Origin: Aliarcobacter vitoriensis
Lineage (GTDB): Bacteria > Campylobacterota > Campylobacteria > Campylobacterales > Arcobacteraceae
Length of the DNA: 38,784 bases
Assembly: GCF_003316695.1 (NCBI RefSeq)
Contig: NZ_PDKB01000021.1
Coordinates: 1 to 38,784, forward strand
Direction: 5' to 3'
Each line of letters opens with the position of its first letter. Position 1 is the stretch's first letter. The notes under the pieces were generated by a model that was given only the letters and a program-made list of their open reading frames with translations, had not been told where the DNA came from and did not search any database. Positions 28,297 to 36,319 of the stretch are shown here, one piece after another. The translations under genes were made by a program, and so were the position numbers.

Positions 28297-28336
28297 CAAA
28301 AAAGATTATAAAAGTAATATTTTATTAAAAATTTTG

Positions 28337-28342
28337 TAATAT
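28337..28342 (+). promoter_or_regulatory. -10 box for the yfgM-like/bamB-like unit
   Basis: TAATAT preceded by TTTTG lies 29 bases before the ATG at 28372. AAAAAGG follows as a ribosome-binding site. Confidence 0.4.
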
Positions 28343-28371
28343 ATCAACTACTTTTCAAAAAGGTTAGAGAT

Positions 28372-28950
28372 ATGAGTATAAAAGATGATGTGAATTACAT
28401 CAAAAATGAATTAAGCAATGAAGAAAAGTTTTTAGAGAGCTTTGTAAAAACTGAGAGATTTTTTAAAAAATACAAAAATATTATTTTTGTTTTAGTTTTA
28501 GTGCTTATTATTGGAACTATTGGGTATTTTATAAAAAATGGTGTTGATAAATCTAATTTATATGATGCAAATGTTGCTTTAAATAAATATTTAGAGACTA
28601 ATGATAAACAAGCTTTGGAAATTTTAAAAGATAAAAATAAAAATCTATATGAAATTGCTCTATATTTAGATGCTAAAAAAGAACAAAAAAACAGTGATAT
28701 ATCATTAAAATATCTTAAAGATATACTTGATTATCAAGTTGCAGTTATAAATTCTAATTCAAATGAATTAGATGTATTATCAAAAAAAAGTGATTTTTTA
28801 TTAAAAGATTATGCAATTTTTAATAGAGCCTTGATTTTAGTAAATGATCAAAAATATGTAGAAGCAAAAGAGCTATTAGAACAAATATCTAAAGATTCAA
28901 GAGCATCTGAGTTAGCAAATCTTTTAAAACACTATTTAGTTACAAAATAA
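28372..28950 (+). CDS. Membrane-anchored TPR-type protein, YfgM-like
   Basis: The 192-residue product has a charged cytoplasmic N-terminus (1-36), one membrane helix (about 37-54) and a periplasmic helical region with TPR-like pairs, for example DYAIFNRALILVNDQKYVEAKELL. E. coli YfgM has the same plan (ancillary SecYEG translocon subunit/periplasmic chaperone partner) and is encoded directly before bamB. Here too the next gene, 9 bases on, encodes a BamB-like lipoprotein. The assignment rests on architecture and synteny rather than motif identity. Confidence 0.65.
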   Translation: MSIKDDVNYIKNELSNEEKFLESFVKTERFFKKYKNIIFVLVLVLIIGTIGYFIKNGVDKSNLYDANVALNKYLETNDKQALEILKDKNKNLYEIALYLDAKKEQKNSDISLKYLKDILDYQVAVINSNSNELDVLSKKSDFLLKDYAIFNRALILVNDQKYVEAKELLEQISKDSRASELANLLKHYLVTK

Positions 28951-28959
28951 GGAATAAAA

Positions 28960-29943
28960 ATGAAGTCTATTATATTTGCCATTTTTGCAGTTGCTCTTTT
29001 TACAGCTTGTTCTGGTAAAAAATATTATGAGCCAGAAGAAACTAGTAATAATATTGAGTTGAATAAAAAATCAATGTCATCTTCTATAAAATCTATGAAC
29101 AGAGTTGGTGCGACACTAAATGATAATGAAATCATTACAAAACAAGGAGTTTCTCAAATTAAACTTCCAGAAGGTTTTGAATTTATAAATTTTACTGAAA
29201 ATGGTGAAGTAATTGCTACAAACTATATAGATAAAATTTTAATTGGTGAAAATGAAAGAGTGGTTAGTGATGTTGTTGTTGCTGCTTCAAAGCAAGGTGA
29301 TAAATTAGCATTATTATATTCTAATAATTCAGTTGAATTAATAGATGAAAGTTCTTCTAAAACTTTATTTAAAGAATATTCAACAATATCATTAGCAAAT
29401 GATACAAGAATTGCAAATCCAGTTTTTATGGGTAGTTTAGTTTTATTTCCAACTTTAAATGGAAAAGTAATAATTGTATCTTTGGTTACAAATGAAGCAG
29501 TAAGAAATGTAGCTGTCGATCCAGACAATGAATTTAATAATGTTATAAATTTAGAAGTAGAAAAAGATAGTGAAACATTGATTATTGCTAGCCCAAATAA
29601 GTTGATTTCTGTTTCAGTAAGAGAGATTTCGAGTAAAGATTATGAGTTAAGAGATGTTATTGTAAAAAATGGTTATGTGTATGTAGCAACAGTTGATGGA
29701 CATATTATAAAACTTAATACGAAATTGGAAGAACTTGCAAAAAGAAAATATAAATATGCAAAATTTCATGCTTTAGCATATAGTGATTCTTTATATGCAG
29801 TTGAATCTCAAGGCTTTTTAATAAATATATCTGATGATTTTATGAGTGATACTGTATATGAATTTAGCTTTGATAATGAAAAAAGACTTATTGCAATAGA
29901 TAATAAAATATATTTTGACTCAGATTATATAACTTTACCTTAG
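28960..29943 (+). CDS. Outer-membrane lipoprotein, probable BamB-like beta-propeller
   Basis: The 327-residue product has a lipoprotein signal with lipobox FTAC (lipidated Cys17). The rest is beta-rich with repeating hydrophobic strands such as GSLVLFPTLNGKVIIVSL, ETLIIASPNKLISVSV and GYVYVATVDGHIIKLN, as in PQQ-type propeller blades. E. coli BamB is a 392-residue lipoprotein propeller that helps BamA insert barrels; this one is shorter. The adjacent upstream yfgM-like gene supports the call. An alternative is an unrelated propeller lipoprotein. Confidence 0.65.
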   Translation: MKSIIFAIFAVALFTACSGKKYYEPEETSNNIELNKKSMSSSIKSMNRVGATLNDNEIITKQGVSQIKLPEGFEFINFTENGEVIATNYIDKILIGENERVVSDVVVAASKQGDKLALLYSNNSVELIDESSSKTLFKEYSTISLANDTRIANPVFMGSLVLFPTLNGKVIIVSLVTNEAVRNVAVDPDNEFNNVINLEVEKDSETLIIASPNKLISVSVREISSKDYELRDVIVKNGYVYVATVDGHIIKLNTKLEELAKRKYKYAKFHALAYSDSLYAVESQGFLINISDDFMSDTVYEFSFDNEKRLIAIDNKIYFDSDYITLP

Positions 29944-29948
29944 TAATT

Positions 29949-29974
29949 AATAGAGAGATTAAAATCTTTCTATT
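29949..29974. terminator. Hairpin between the convergent bamB-like and truD genes
   Basis: A 12-bp stem with one G-T wobble (29949-29960 with 29963-29974) and a very short nominal loop lies 5 bases after the lipoprotein stop and touches the truD stop. T-tracts on either side are weak. Confidence 0.5.
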
Positions 29975-30971
29975 AAGATAAATTTCTATTAGCTAAAAAT
30001 TCTATTAAAACTGTAGCATAAGAACCTTTTGGTAAAACAAAATCTAGGCTACAAATTTTTGTTTCTTTATTGTATTTGCAAGTAATATATTTTGGAAAAA
30101 CAATAGCTTCTCTTCTATAGCCTTTTTCATATATTTCGCTGTCATCATATTTTTGTTCTATTTTAAGAGCTTTATCTCTTGCTTTAAATACATCTCTTCC
30201 AGGTAAAAGACCAGTTGGAGTTATATTTTGTTGTTTAAAATCGCTTAGAATTTTCTCATTTATTGTTTTTGAAGTAAAGTATTTTTGATTTTTTATTTCA
30301 AAAAATATATCACCATCTAATAATTTAAAGCCATTTTTATCAAGTTTTAGTCTTTCGACTAACCAAGCATTAAAAAATGAGCTTTGATAAGCTAAGATTA
30401 ACATTTTTGCAAGTTTTTTATCTTTTATTTTTGATTCACCAAATAATAACTCTTTTGCTTTTAAAAGATTTTCTTTTATCTCTTTTCCAAATCTTTGATA
30501 ACCAAAATAGTTTGGCATACCATCTTTTGATATAAGTTTAAAAATTTTTTCTATATGAAATAGTTCTTGTAACTCAACTTCATGTAGATTTATCTTAAAT
30601 CTATTTGCTTCTAAATCACCAATATTTAGTTTTTTATTGTGTAAATAAGTATTTAAGATTTCTATTTTTTTTGATTTAAAATTACTAATTTCTTTTGAGT
30701 ATTTTTTTGGGATAGTTATATATTGAGTTGTTGTTGCTCGTTTATCTTTTAATCCAGCATAACCTATTTCATTTGAGTAAATACCCAAAAATTTAGATAA
30801 TCTATCAATTAATTCCCAAGTATCACAATTTCTTTTTTTAACTTTTAGAACCAAAAAATTCCCATGATTTGAGAATTTTATAGGTTCTTCTTCTACTATA
30901 AAATCTTCTTCGTTCTGTAAAAATCTAAACTTTAGAGTTTTATCATTTAGTGGATAAACTCTTTTTATCAA
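29973..30971 (-). CDS. truD: tRNA pseudouridine(13) synthase TruD
   Basis: The 332-residue product contains GYAGLKDKRATTTQYITIP, the TruD active-site segment with the catalytic Asp in KDKRA, as well as FKINLHEV, GMPNYFGYQRFG and TGLLPGRD. TruD isomerises U13 in tRNA-Glu. The start is TTG at 30971, overlapping the dksA stop (TTGA), which implies coupled translation. No nearer ATG preserves the N-terminal region. Confidence 0.93.
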   Translation of the reverse strand: MIKRVYPLNDKTLKFRFLQNEEDFIVEEEPIKFSNHGNFLVLKVKKRNCDTWELIDRLSKFLGIYSNEIGYAGLKDKRATTTQYITIPKKYSKEISNFKSKKIEILNTYLHNKKLNIGDLEANRFKINLHEVELQELFHIEKIFKLISKDGMPNYFGYQRFGKEIKENLLKAKELLFGESKIKDKKLAKMLILAYQSSFFNAWLVERLKLDKNGFKLLDGDIFFEIKNQKYFTSKTINEKILSDFKQQNITPTGLLPGRDVFKARDKALKIEQKYDDSEIYEKGYRREAIVFPKYITCKYNKETKICSLDFVLPKGSYATVLIEFLANRNLS

Positions 30972-31339
30972 TATGCTACTCTTTTTAGTTGTTCTTGTTC
31001 ATAAACAGTTCTACATTCTGTACAAAATTTTGCAAATGGTTTCGCTTTTAGTCTTCCAATAGGAATATTTATTCCACACATGTCACAAATTCCATATGTC
31101 CCTGCATTTATTTTTTTTAATGCTTCTTCTATTTGATTTAATTCGTCTAATTGATGATTCGCAATCATTCCTTCAGTAAAAGAATCACTTACAAAATCAG
31201 CATAATCAAGTTCATCATTCAAGTCTTGATCTTTTAGTTGGTCTATATTTTCCCTGCTATTTCTAACATTGTTTAAAATAGTCTCTTTTCTATTTAAAAG
31301 AGTAATTTTTAATTCATCTATTTGAGTTTTATTTGCCAT
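30968..31339 (-). CDS. dksA: DksA/TraR-family C4 zinc-finger transcription factor
   Basis: The 123-residue product has a long coiled-coil N-terminal half with acidic residues near its tip (DQDLNDELDYADF), then a C4 zinc finger: Cys85 and Cys88 in CDMC, Cys106 and Cys109 in CTEC. DksA enters the RNA polymerase secondary channel and works with ppGpp in the stringent response. A TATAAT (31364-31369) and AAGGAG precede the ATG. It overlaps truD by 4 bases. Confidence 0.9.
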   Translation of the reverse strand: MANKTQIDELKITLLNRKETILNNVRNSRENIDQLKDQDLNDELDYADFVSDSFTEGMIANHQLDELNQIEEALKKINAGTYGICDMCGINIPIGRLKAKPFAKFCTECRTVYEQEQLKRVAY

Positions 31340-31363
31340 ATTCTCTCCTTATGTAAATTGGAG

Positions 31364-31369
31364 ATTATA
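31364..31369 (-). promoter_or_regulatory. -10 box for dksA-truD
   Basis: TATAAT on the minus strand lies 24 bases before the dksA ATG. AAGGAG (complement of 31345-31350) lies between them. Confidence 0.6.
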
Positions 31370-31422
31370 TCTATTTTTAACAATTAATTAACTTAAAAGT
31401 TTATTTATAATATTTTGTAAGA

Positions 31423-31455
31423 AATGTAAAATCCGTAATTTTACGGATTTACATT
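31423..31455 (-). terminator. Terminator hairpin of the helical lipoprotein gene
   Basis: A long stem (31423-31438 with 31441-31455, one bulged A) contains CCGTAA/TTACGG at its apex. It starts 8 bases beyond the lipoprotein stop codon. The minus-strand 3' flank is moderately T-rich. Confidence 0.7.
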
Positions 31456-31462
31456 TTGAAGA

Positions 31463-31783
31463 TTATTTTTTTTCGTGGTTTAAGTGGTTGTTTACTGCTT
31501 CTTTAGCATCTTCAATAGTATCTTTTACTTCTTCTTTAGTTTCATTTATACTATCTTTTGCTTCATCAATTTTTTCTGAAGCTTTATCTTGTAGTTCTTC
31601 AGCAGTTTCTTTGATTGAATCTTTTGTTTCTTCAGTAGCTGTTTTAACTTCGTCTTTTACAGCGTCAACAGTTTTTGTAACTTCAGTTTTTGGAGCCTCT
31701 GTTTGAGTTTCAGGTTTTTTATCTTCATTACACCCAGTAAATAGTGCTAATGCTACAGTTGTTGCTAATAATACTTTTTTCAT
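31463..31783 (-). CDS. Small lipoprotein with amphipathic-helix (LEA/apolipoprotein-like) repeats
   Basis: The product has 106 residues from the ATG at 31783; AAGGAT precedes it. The longer in-frame start at 31822 would add 13 residues before the signal peptide. The lipobox is FTGC (lipidated Cys18). The mature part is almost all Lys/Glu/Asp/Ala/Thr with repeats such as VKDEVKTATEETKDSIKETA and KIDEAKDSINETKEEVKDTI, spaced about 11 or 22 residues. This predicts one long amphipathic helix or coiled coil, as in LEA group 3 proteins. Function unknown; a periplasmic stress or envelope-spacing role is a guess. Confidence 0.75.
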   Translation of the reverse strand: MKKVLLATTVALALFTGCNEDKKPETQTEAPKTEVTKTVDAVKDEVKTATEETKDSIKETAEELQDKASEKIDEAKDSINETKEEVKDTIEDAKEAVNNHLNHEKK

Positions 31784-31895
31784 TCTAAATCCTTTTTTTA
31801 ATAAATTTCGGAATATTACCAAAATTACTGTGAAATAATTGTGTATTAAAGAGATTTATTTAAAACTTTTTTGAAATATATAAGAAATTGAGAAG

Positions 31896-31971
31896 TGGAG
31901 GAGCTAGTCGGACTCGAACCAACGCATGTCGGATTTGCAATCCGAGGCATTACCAACTTTGCTATAGCTCC
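31896..31971 (-). tRNA. tRNA-Cys (GCA)
   Basis: This is a 76-base cloverleaf. The acceptor stem is GGAGCTA/TAGCTCC, the anticodon loop TTGCAAA gives GCA, and the T-arm contains GGTTCGAGTCC. The discriminator is T and 3' CCA is encoded. It is third in the tRNA cluster. Confidence 0.95.
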
Positions 31972-32019
31972 ATAAAAGAACAAATATGTTATGATTTGTG
32001 TTGATAGATTTAAAAACAA

Positions 32020-32105
32020 CAGAGAGTGAGGGATTCGAACCCTCGGAGGCTTGCACCTCGCCGGTTTTCAAAACCGGTACATTCGACCAACTCTGTCAAC
32101 TCTCT
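32020..32105 (-). tRNA. tRNA-Ser (UGA)
   Basis: This is an 86-base class II tRNA. The acceptor stem is AGAGAGT/ACTCTCT, the anticodon loop TTTGAAA gives UGA, there is a long variable arm around GAGGTGCAAGCCTC, and the discriminator is G. The 3' CCA is not encoded: TTG follows. Confidence 0.95.
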
Positions 32106-32116
32106 ATAAATAAAAA

Positions 32117-32203
32117 TGGTGCGAATGGTGAGAATCGAACTCACACTCCGAAACCGGAACGGGATTTTAAGTCCCGCGCGTCTACCTATTCCGCCACACT
32201 CGC
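32117..32203 (-). tRNA. tRNA-Leu (UAA)
   Basis: This is an 87-base class II tRNA. The acceptor stem is GCGAGTG/CATTCGC (one G-T pair), the anticodon loop CTTAAAA gives UAA, and it has a long variable arm. The discriminator is A and 3' CCA is encoded. It is first in the cluster after the promoter. Confidence 0.95.
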
Positions 32204-32251
32204 ACAAAATTTTAGAACTCAATTTTAAGCTTCTACTTAAAATGGACTGGA

Positions 32252-32280
32252 ATTATAATAGGTTTTTTTTTATTTGTCAA
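32252..32280 (-). promoter_or_regulatory. Consensus sigma70 promoter of the tRNA cluster
   Basis: On the minus strand TTGACA (32275-32280), a 17-base spacer and TATAAT (32252-32257) form a perfect consensus promoter about 50 bases upstream of tRNA-Leu. Confidence 0.85.
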
Positions 32281-32351
32281 GGGTTTTTTGAAAAAATTTT
32301 ATAATTTGTAAAAAAATATCATTTTTAATGAAATTTGAAAAGGAATATTTG

Positions 32352-32357
32352 TATAAT
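32352..32357 (+). promoter_or_regulatory. -10 box for ilvD
   Basis: TATAAT preceded by TTTG lies 26 bases before the ATG at 32384. AAGGA precedes the start by about 6 bases. Confidence 0.55.
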
Positions 32358-32383
32358 CAAGGCATATTTTTATAAGGATAAAT

Positions 32384-34075
32384 ATGAGAAGTGATGAGAT
32401 AAAAAAGGGGTTTGATAGAACTCCACATAGATCGTTATTAAGAGCAACAGGATTAAAAGATGAAGATTTTAATAAACCATTCATTGGTGTTGCTAATTCA
32501 TTTATAGAGTTAATACCTGGACATTTTTTCTTAGATAAAGTATCAGCTATTATAAAAGATGAAATTAGAAAAAATGGTTGTGTTCCTTTTGAATTTAATA
32601 CTATTGGGGTTGATGATGGTATTGCGATGGGACATGACGGAATGCTTTTTTCTCTTCCATCAAGAGAATTAATAGCAAATTCTATAGAAACAGTAATGAA
32701 TGCACATAAACTTGATGCTATGATAGCTATTCCAAATTGCGATAAAATAGTTCCTGGTATGATAATGGGAGCTTTAAGAGTAAATGTTCCAACAGTTTTT
32801 GTAAGTGGAGGAGCGATGCAAAAGGGGTATACAAAAGATGGAACACCTATTGATTTAGCAACTGCTTTTGAAGCTGTAGGAAAGTTTGAAACAGGAGATA
32901 TAACTGAAGAAGAGTTAAAAGATATTGAGTGTAATGCCTGTCCAAGTGGTGGTTCATGTTCTGGAATGTTTACTGCAAATTCTATGAATACTCTTATGGA
33001 GGCTATGGGAATAGCATTGCCTGGAAATGGAACAATTTTAGCATTAACTAAGGAAAGAGAAGAGTTATATAGAAAAGCAGCAAAAAGAATTTGTGAAATT
33101 GCACTTGATAAAGCTTCAATAGAAAAATTTAAACTACGAAATATTTTAAATGAAAAGGCTGTAAGAAATGCTTTTGCAGTTGATATGGCTATGGGTGGAA
33201 GTTCAAATACAGTTTTACATATGTTAGCAATTGCAAAAGAAGCTGGAGTAAATTTTGAATTAAAAGATATAAATGCTATTTCAAAAAGAGTTTCTCATAT
33301 TGCAAAAATTTCTCCATCTTTAACAACTGTACATATGGAAGATATAAATAAAGCTGGTGGTGTAAGTGCTGTTATGAAAGAGATGACAAAAAGAGGTGAT
33401 GACATATTGTTAGACAATCTTACGGTTACTGGAGATACTCTTCTTGAAAGAATAAAAGATGCTACTATAAAAGATACAAATATTATTCATACTATTGATA
33501 ATCCATATTCACAAGTTGGTGGATTGGCTATTTTATATGGAAATTTAGCACTACAGGGAGCAGTTATAAAAACTGCTGGTATTACTGGTGCTAGAACATT
33601 AACAGGGAAAGCTGTTTGTTTTAATGGACAAGCTGAAGCTATCAAAGGAATTGTTGGTGGAAAAGTAAAAGCTGGAGATGTTGTTGTAATAAGATATGAA
33701 GGACCAAAAGGTGGTCCAGGTATGCAAGAGATGCTTGCTCCTACTTCACTTATTATGGGAATGGGACTTGGGGATAAGGTTGCACTTATAACTGATGGAA
33801 GATTTAGTGGAGCTACAAGAGGAGCTAGTATTGGACATGTAAGTCCAGAAGCTGCTGAAGGTGGAATGATAGGATTACTTAAAGATGGAGATGAAATACA
33901 TATAGATGTTGATAAATATATTTTGTCTGTAAATTTAAGTGATGATGAAATAGAGAATAGAAAAGCAAATTTTAAACCTATTAAAAAACCTATTACATCA
34001 TCTTGGCTTGGTCAATATAGAAGCCTTGTAACAAATGCAAGTAGTGGAGCTGTATTAAAAACAGATTTATATTAA
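32384..34075 (+). CDS. ilvD: Dihydroxy-acid dehydratase
   Basis: The 563-residue iron-sulfur enzyme dehydrates dihydroxy acids in valine, isoleucine, leucine and pantothenate synthesis. Cluster-ligand cysteines appear in [11 protein letters not shown] and [31 protein letters not shown]-type text ([21 protein letters not shown]) and [14 protein letters not shown] are family signatures. It is transcribed alone and followed by a hairpin. Confidence 0.97.
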   Translation: MRSDEIKKGFDRTPHRSLLRATGLKDEDFNKPFIGVANSFIELIPGHFFLDKVSAIIKDEIRKNGCVPFEFNTIGVDDGIAMGHDGMLFSLPSRELIANSIETVMNAHKLDAMIAIPNCDKIVPGMIMGALRVNVPTVFVSGGAMQKGYTKDGTPIDLATAFEAVGKFETGDITEEELKDIECNACPSGGSCSGMFTANSMNTLMEAMGIALPGNGTILALTKEREELYRKAAKRICEIALDKASIEKFKLRNILNEKAVRNAFAVDMAMGGSSNTVLHMLAIAKEAGVNFELKDINAISKRVSHIAKISPSLTTVHMEDINKAGGVSAVMKEMTKRGDDILLDNLTVTGDTLLERIKDATIKDTNIIHTIDNPYSQVGGLAILYGNLALQGAVIKTAGITGARTLTGKAVCFNGQAEAIKGIVGGKVKAGDVVVIRYEGPKGGPGMQEMLAPTSLIMGMGLGDKVALITDGRFSGATRGASIGHVSPEAAEGGMIGLLKDGDEIHIDVDKYILSVNLSDDEIENRKANFKPIKKPITSSWLGQYRSLVTNASSGAVLKTDLY

Positions 34076-34080
34076 AATTG

Positions 34081-34108
34081 AAAGCCTTGATTAAGAAAGG
34101 CTTTTAAT
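34081..34108 (+). terminator. Terminator after ilvD
   Basis: An 8-bp stem, AAAGCCTT (34081-34088) with AAGGCTTT (34097-34104), is followed by a T-rich stretch. It lies 5 bases after the ilvD stop. Confidence 0.75.
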
Positions 34109-34117
34109 TTAAGCAAA

Positions 34118-34150
34118 TATTAACTTTGTATTAACCTTATATTGGAAAAT
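34118..34150 (+). promoter_or_regulatory. Three 11-base direct repeats upstream of htrA (candidate OmpR-family site)
   Basis: TATTAACTTTG (34118-34128), TATTAACCTTA (34129-34139) and a partial TATTGGAAAAT (34140-34150) are exact 11-base steps. One-turn direct repeats are the usual layout of PhoB/OmpR-type regulator sites. A possible -10, TAAAAT, follows at 34159-34164, so the repeats would cover the -35 region. The regulator gene downstream of htrA is the obvious candidate; that is inference. Confidence 0.45.
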
Positions 34151-34207
34151 AGTTTACATAAAATAGATATTGTTTTGGAATAAAAAACTCATAAAAAAGG
34201 ACTAAAA

Positions 34208-35629
34208 GTGAATAAAAAACTTTTATTGATTTTTGTATTAAGTGCAAATTTAATATTTGCTAAGAGTATTGATTTTGAAGAAATGGATAAAAATCCAGAG
34301 AGAGTTATTCCAAATTCTACAAATCAAGTGTTGTCTTTTAACAATAGTCTTAAATCTTCAATAAATTCGATTGTAAATATTTCTGCAAAAAGAAATGTAA
34401 ATACAAATATGAATAATCTTCCTTTACAGATGTTCGATGATCCATTTTTCAAAAGATTTTTTGGAGAGGATCTTACAAATCAGTTTAAACAAAGTAGAGT
34501 TCAAAGATCATTAGGCTCAGGAGTGATTGTTACAAAAGATGGATATATAGTTACAAATAATCATGTTATTGAAAATGCAGAAGAGATAACTGTGACTATT
34601 GGTGATGATCCAACAGAGTATAGTGCGAAATTAATAGGGAAGGATAGCGATAGTGACATTGCTGTTATTAAAATAGATTCTAGTAAAGCACTTATACCAA
34701 TAAAACTTGGAGATTCAAATGCTCTTTTGATTGGTGATGTAACTTTTGCAATTGGAAATCCTTTTGGAGTTGGAAATACTGTGACTATGGGTATAATTTC
34801 TGCACTAAATAAAAATAAAGTTGGTATAAATAAATACGAAAACTATATTCAAACTGATGCTTCTATAAATCCTGGAAATTCAGGAGGAGCATTGGTAGAT
34901 AGTCGTGGAGCATTAATAGGAATAAATACTGCAATATTGTCAAGAAGTGGAGGAAATGATGGTATTGGATTTGCAATTCCAGTTGAAATGGTAAAAGATG
35001 TTGTAGGGAAACTTGTAAGTGATGGAAAAGTTGTAAGAGGTTATTTAGGTGTTGTAATAGCTGATTTAGATAAAGATTCAAAACAAGTTTATAAAAGAAA
35101 AGATGGAGCAATAGTATTAGATATTTCAACTGATACACCAGCTTTTAAATATGGTTTAAAAAGAGGGGATTTAATCTATAAAATCAATGGAAAAGATATA
35201 AAAGATAGAACTGCTTTAATGAATGCTATTGCTTCATTTAAACCAAATGATAAGATAAAAGTAGAATTAGAAAGAGATAAAAAAGATATTACTTTAGAGA
35301 TAGTTTTAGGTGATAGAAGTTCTATTTTAGGAGCAGAAGCAGAGAATCAAACAATTTTAGGTGGATTAAAAGTAAGTTCTATTAATAATGAAGTTATAAC
35401 GCAATATAGACTACCATTGGATGCAACAGGAATTTTAATAACTTCTGTTGAACCAAAATCAAAAGCTGAAAAATCTGGATTCCAACCAGGCGATGTTATC
35501 ATTCAAATAGAAGATACTGAAATAAAAAGTTTTTCAAATATTGAAACAGCTTTAAAAAAGTATAATAATGAACATAAAAGAATATATGTAAATAGATATG
35601 GACAAACTATAATGTTTGTAATTCAATAA
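34208..35629 (+). CDS. htrA: HtrA/DegP-type periplasmic serine protease-chaperone
   Basis: The 473-residue product has a signal peptide (1 to about 18, ending IFA), a trypsin-like domain with triad His119 (TNNHV), Asp150 (DSDIAV) and Ser225 (NPGNSGGAL), and two PDZ domains (about 265-360 and 385-470). It degrades or refolds misfolded periplasmic proteins. The start is GTG at 34208 with AAGGA about 7 bases upstream. The response-regulator gene follows closely, as in Campylobacter htrA-cprRS, so the three are likely one transcript. Confidence 0.95.
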   Translation: MNKKLLLIFVLSANLIFAKSIDFEEMDKNPERVIPNSTNQVLSFNNSLKSSINSIVNISAKRNVNTNMNNLPLQMFDDPFFKRFFGEDLTNQFKQSRVQRSLGSGVIVTKDGYIVTNNHVIENAEEITVTIGDDPTEYSAKLIGKDSDSDIAVIKIDSSKALIPIKLGDSNALLIGDVTFAIGNPFGVGNTVTMGIISALNKNKVGINKYENYIQTDASINPGNSGGALVDSRGALIGINTAILSRSGGNDGIGFAIPVEMVKDVVGKLVSDGKVVRGYLGVVIADLDKDSKQVYKRKDGAIVLDISTDTPAFKYGLKRGDLIYKINGKDIKDRTALMNAIASFKPNDKIKVELERDKKDITLEIVLGDRSSILGAEAENQTILGGLKVSSINNEVITQYRLPLDATGILITSVEPKSKAEKSGFQPGDVIIQIEDTEIKSFSNIETALKKYNNEHKRIYVNRYGQTIMFVIQ

Positions 35630-35641
35630 AAAGGATATCCC

Positions 35642-36319
35642 ATTATTAAGATACTTATGATTGAAGATGATTTAGAGTTAGCTCAAATCATCAGTGATTA
35701 TTTAAAATCATTTGATATAGAAGTTACAACAACAGATAGTCCATATAATGGACTATCTATGTTGAATTTAAGTAAAGATTATCAGCTAATTATTTTAGAT
35801 TTAACTTTACCAGAAATAGATGGATTAGAGTTAATTCCAAAAATTAGAGAAAAATCTCAAATTCCTATAATTATTAGTTCGGCAAGAGATGATATTTTAG
35901 ATAAAGTTATGGGATTAGAAAGAGGTGCTGATGATTATCTTCCAAAACCATACAATCCAAGAGAGCTTCAAGCAAGAATAAAAACAATTCTAAAAAGAGT
36001 TGATAACCAAAATGAAGCTAAAAAAGATCAATCAGAAAATATTTTTGAAGTAAGAGAGAGCGATATTCAAATATTGTTTAAAGGTGTTTCTCTTGTTTTA
36101 ACTTTAGCAGAGTATGATATTTTAAAACTACTAATTCAAAGAAATCATGGCGTTGTTTCACGAGAAGATTTTATATATACAAGTGATAATATTGAAGATG
36201 ATTCATCACTTAAAAATATTGATGTAATTATTTCTAGAATTAGAACAAAGCTAACAAAAATTGATGATAGTAGACAATATATAAAATCAGTTAGAGGTAT
36301 TGGTTATCAATTAATATGA
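35642..36319 (+). CDS. OmpR-family response regulator (CprR-like), probable ATT start
   Basis: Receiver domain: MIEDD acidic pocket, phospho-acceptor Asp53 in LIILDLTLPE (numbering from ATT), ISSAR and LPKPYNPREL. The C-terminal winged helix ends with IISRIRTKL and SVRGIGYQLI. The first ATG (35657) would remove beta strand 1 and has no ribosome-binding site. Starting at ATT 35642 gives MIKILMIEDD, the normal regulator N-terminus, with AAGGA 6 bases before it; ATT at 35645 is the other option. Position after htrA and before a kinase matches CprR of Campylobacter jejuni. Its stop overlaps the kinase start (ATGA). The family call is firm; the exact start is inferred. Confidence 0.88.
   Translation: MIKILMIEDDLELAQIISDYLKSFDIEVTTTDSPYNGLSMLNLSKDYQLIILDLTLPEIDGLELIPKIREKSQIPIIISSARDDILDKVMGLERGADDYLPKPYNPRELQARIKTILKRVDNQNEAKKDQSENIFEVRESDIQILFKGVSLVLTLAEYDILKLLIQRNHGVVSREDFIYTSDNIEDDSSLKNIDVIISRIRTKLTKIDDSRQYIKSVRGIGYQLI

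Noticed and set aside
31488-31706. Plus-strand frame rich in Ser/Phe/Val
   Set aside because: Antisense shadow of the repetitive Lys/Glu lipoprotein gene.
31998-32304. Three overlapping frames across the tRNA cluster
   Set aside because: They cover tRNA-Ser and tRNA-Leu on both strands; translations such as GFEPSEACTS are well-known spurious products of tRNA genes.
34863-35138. Minus-strand frame inside htrA
   Set aside because: Leucine-rich shadow of the protease coding strand; no start signal.
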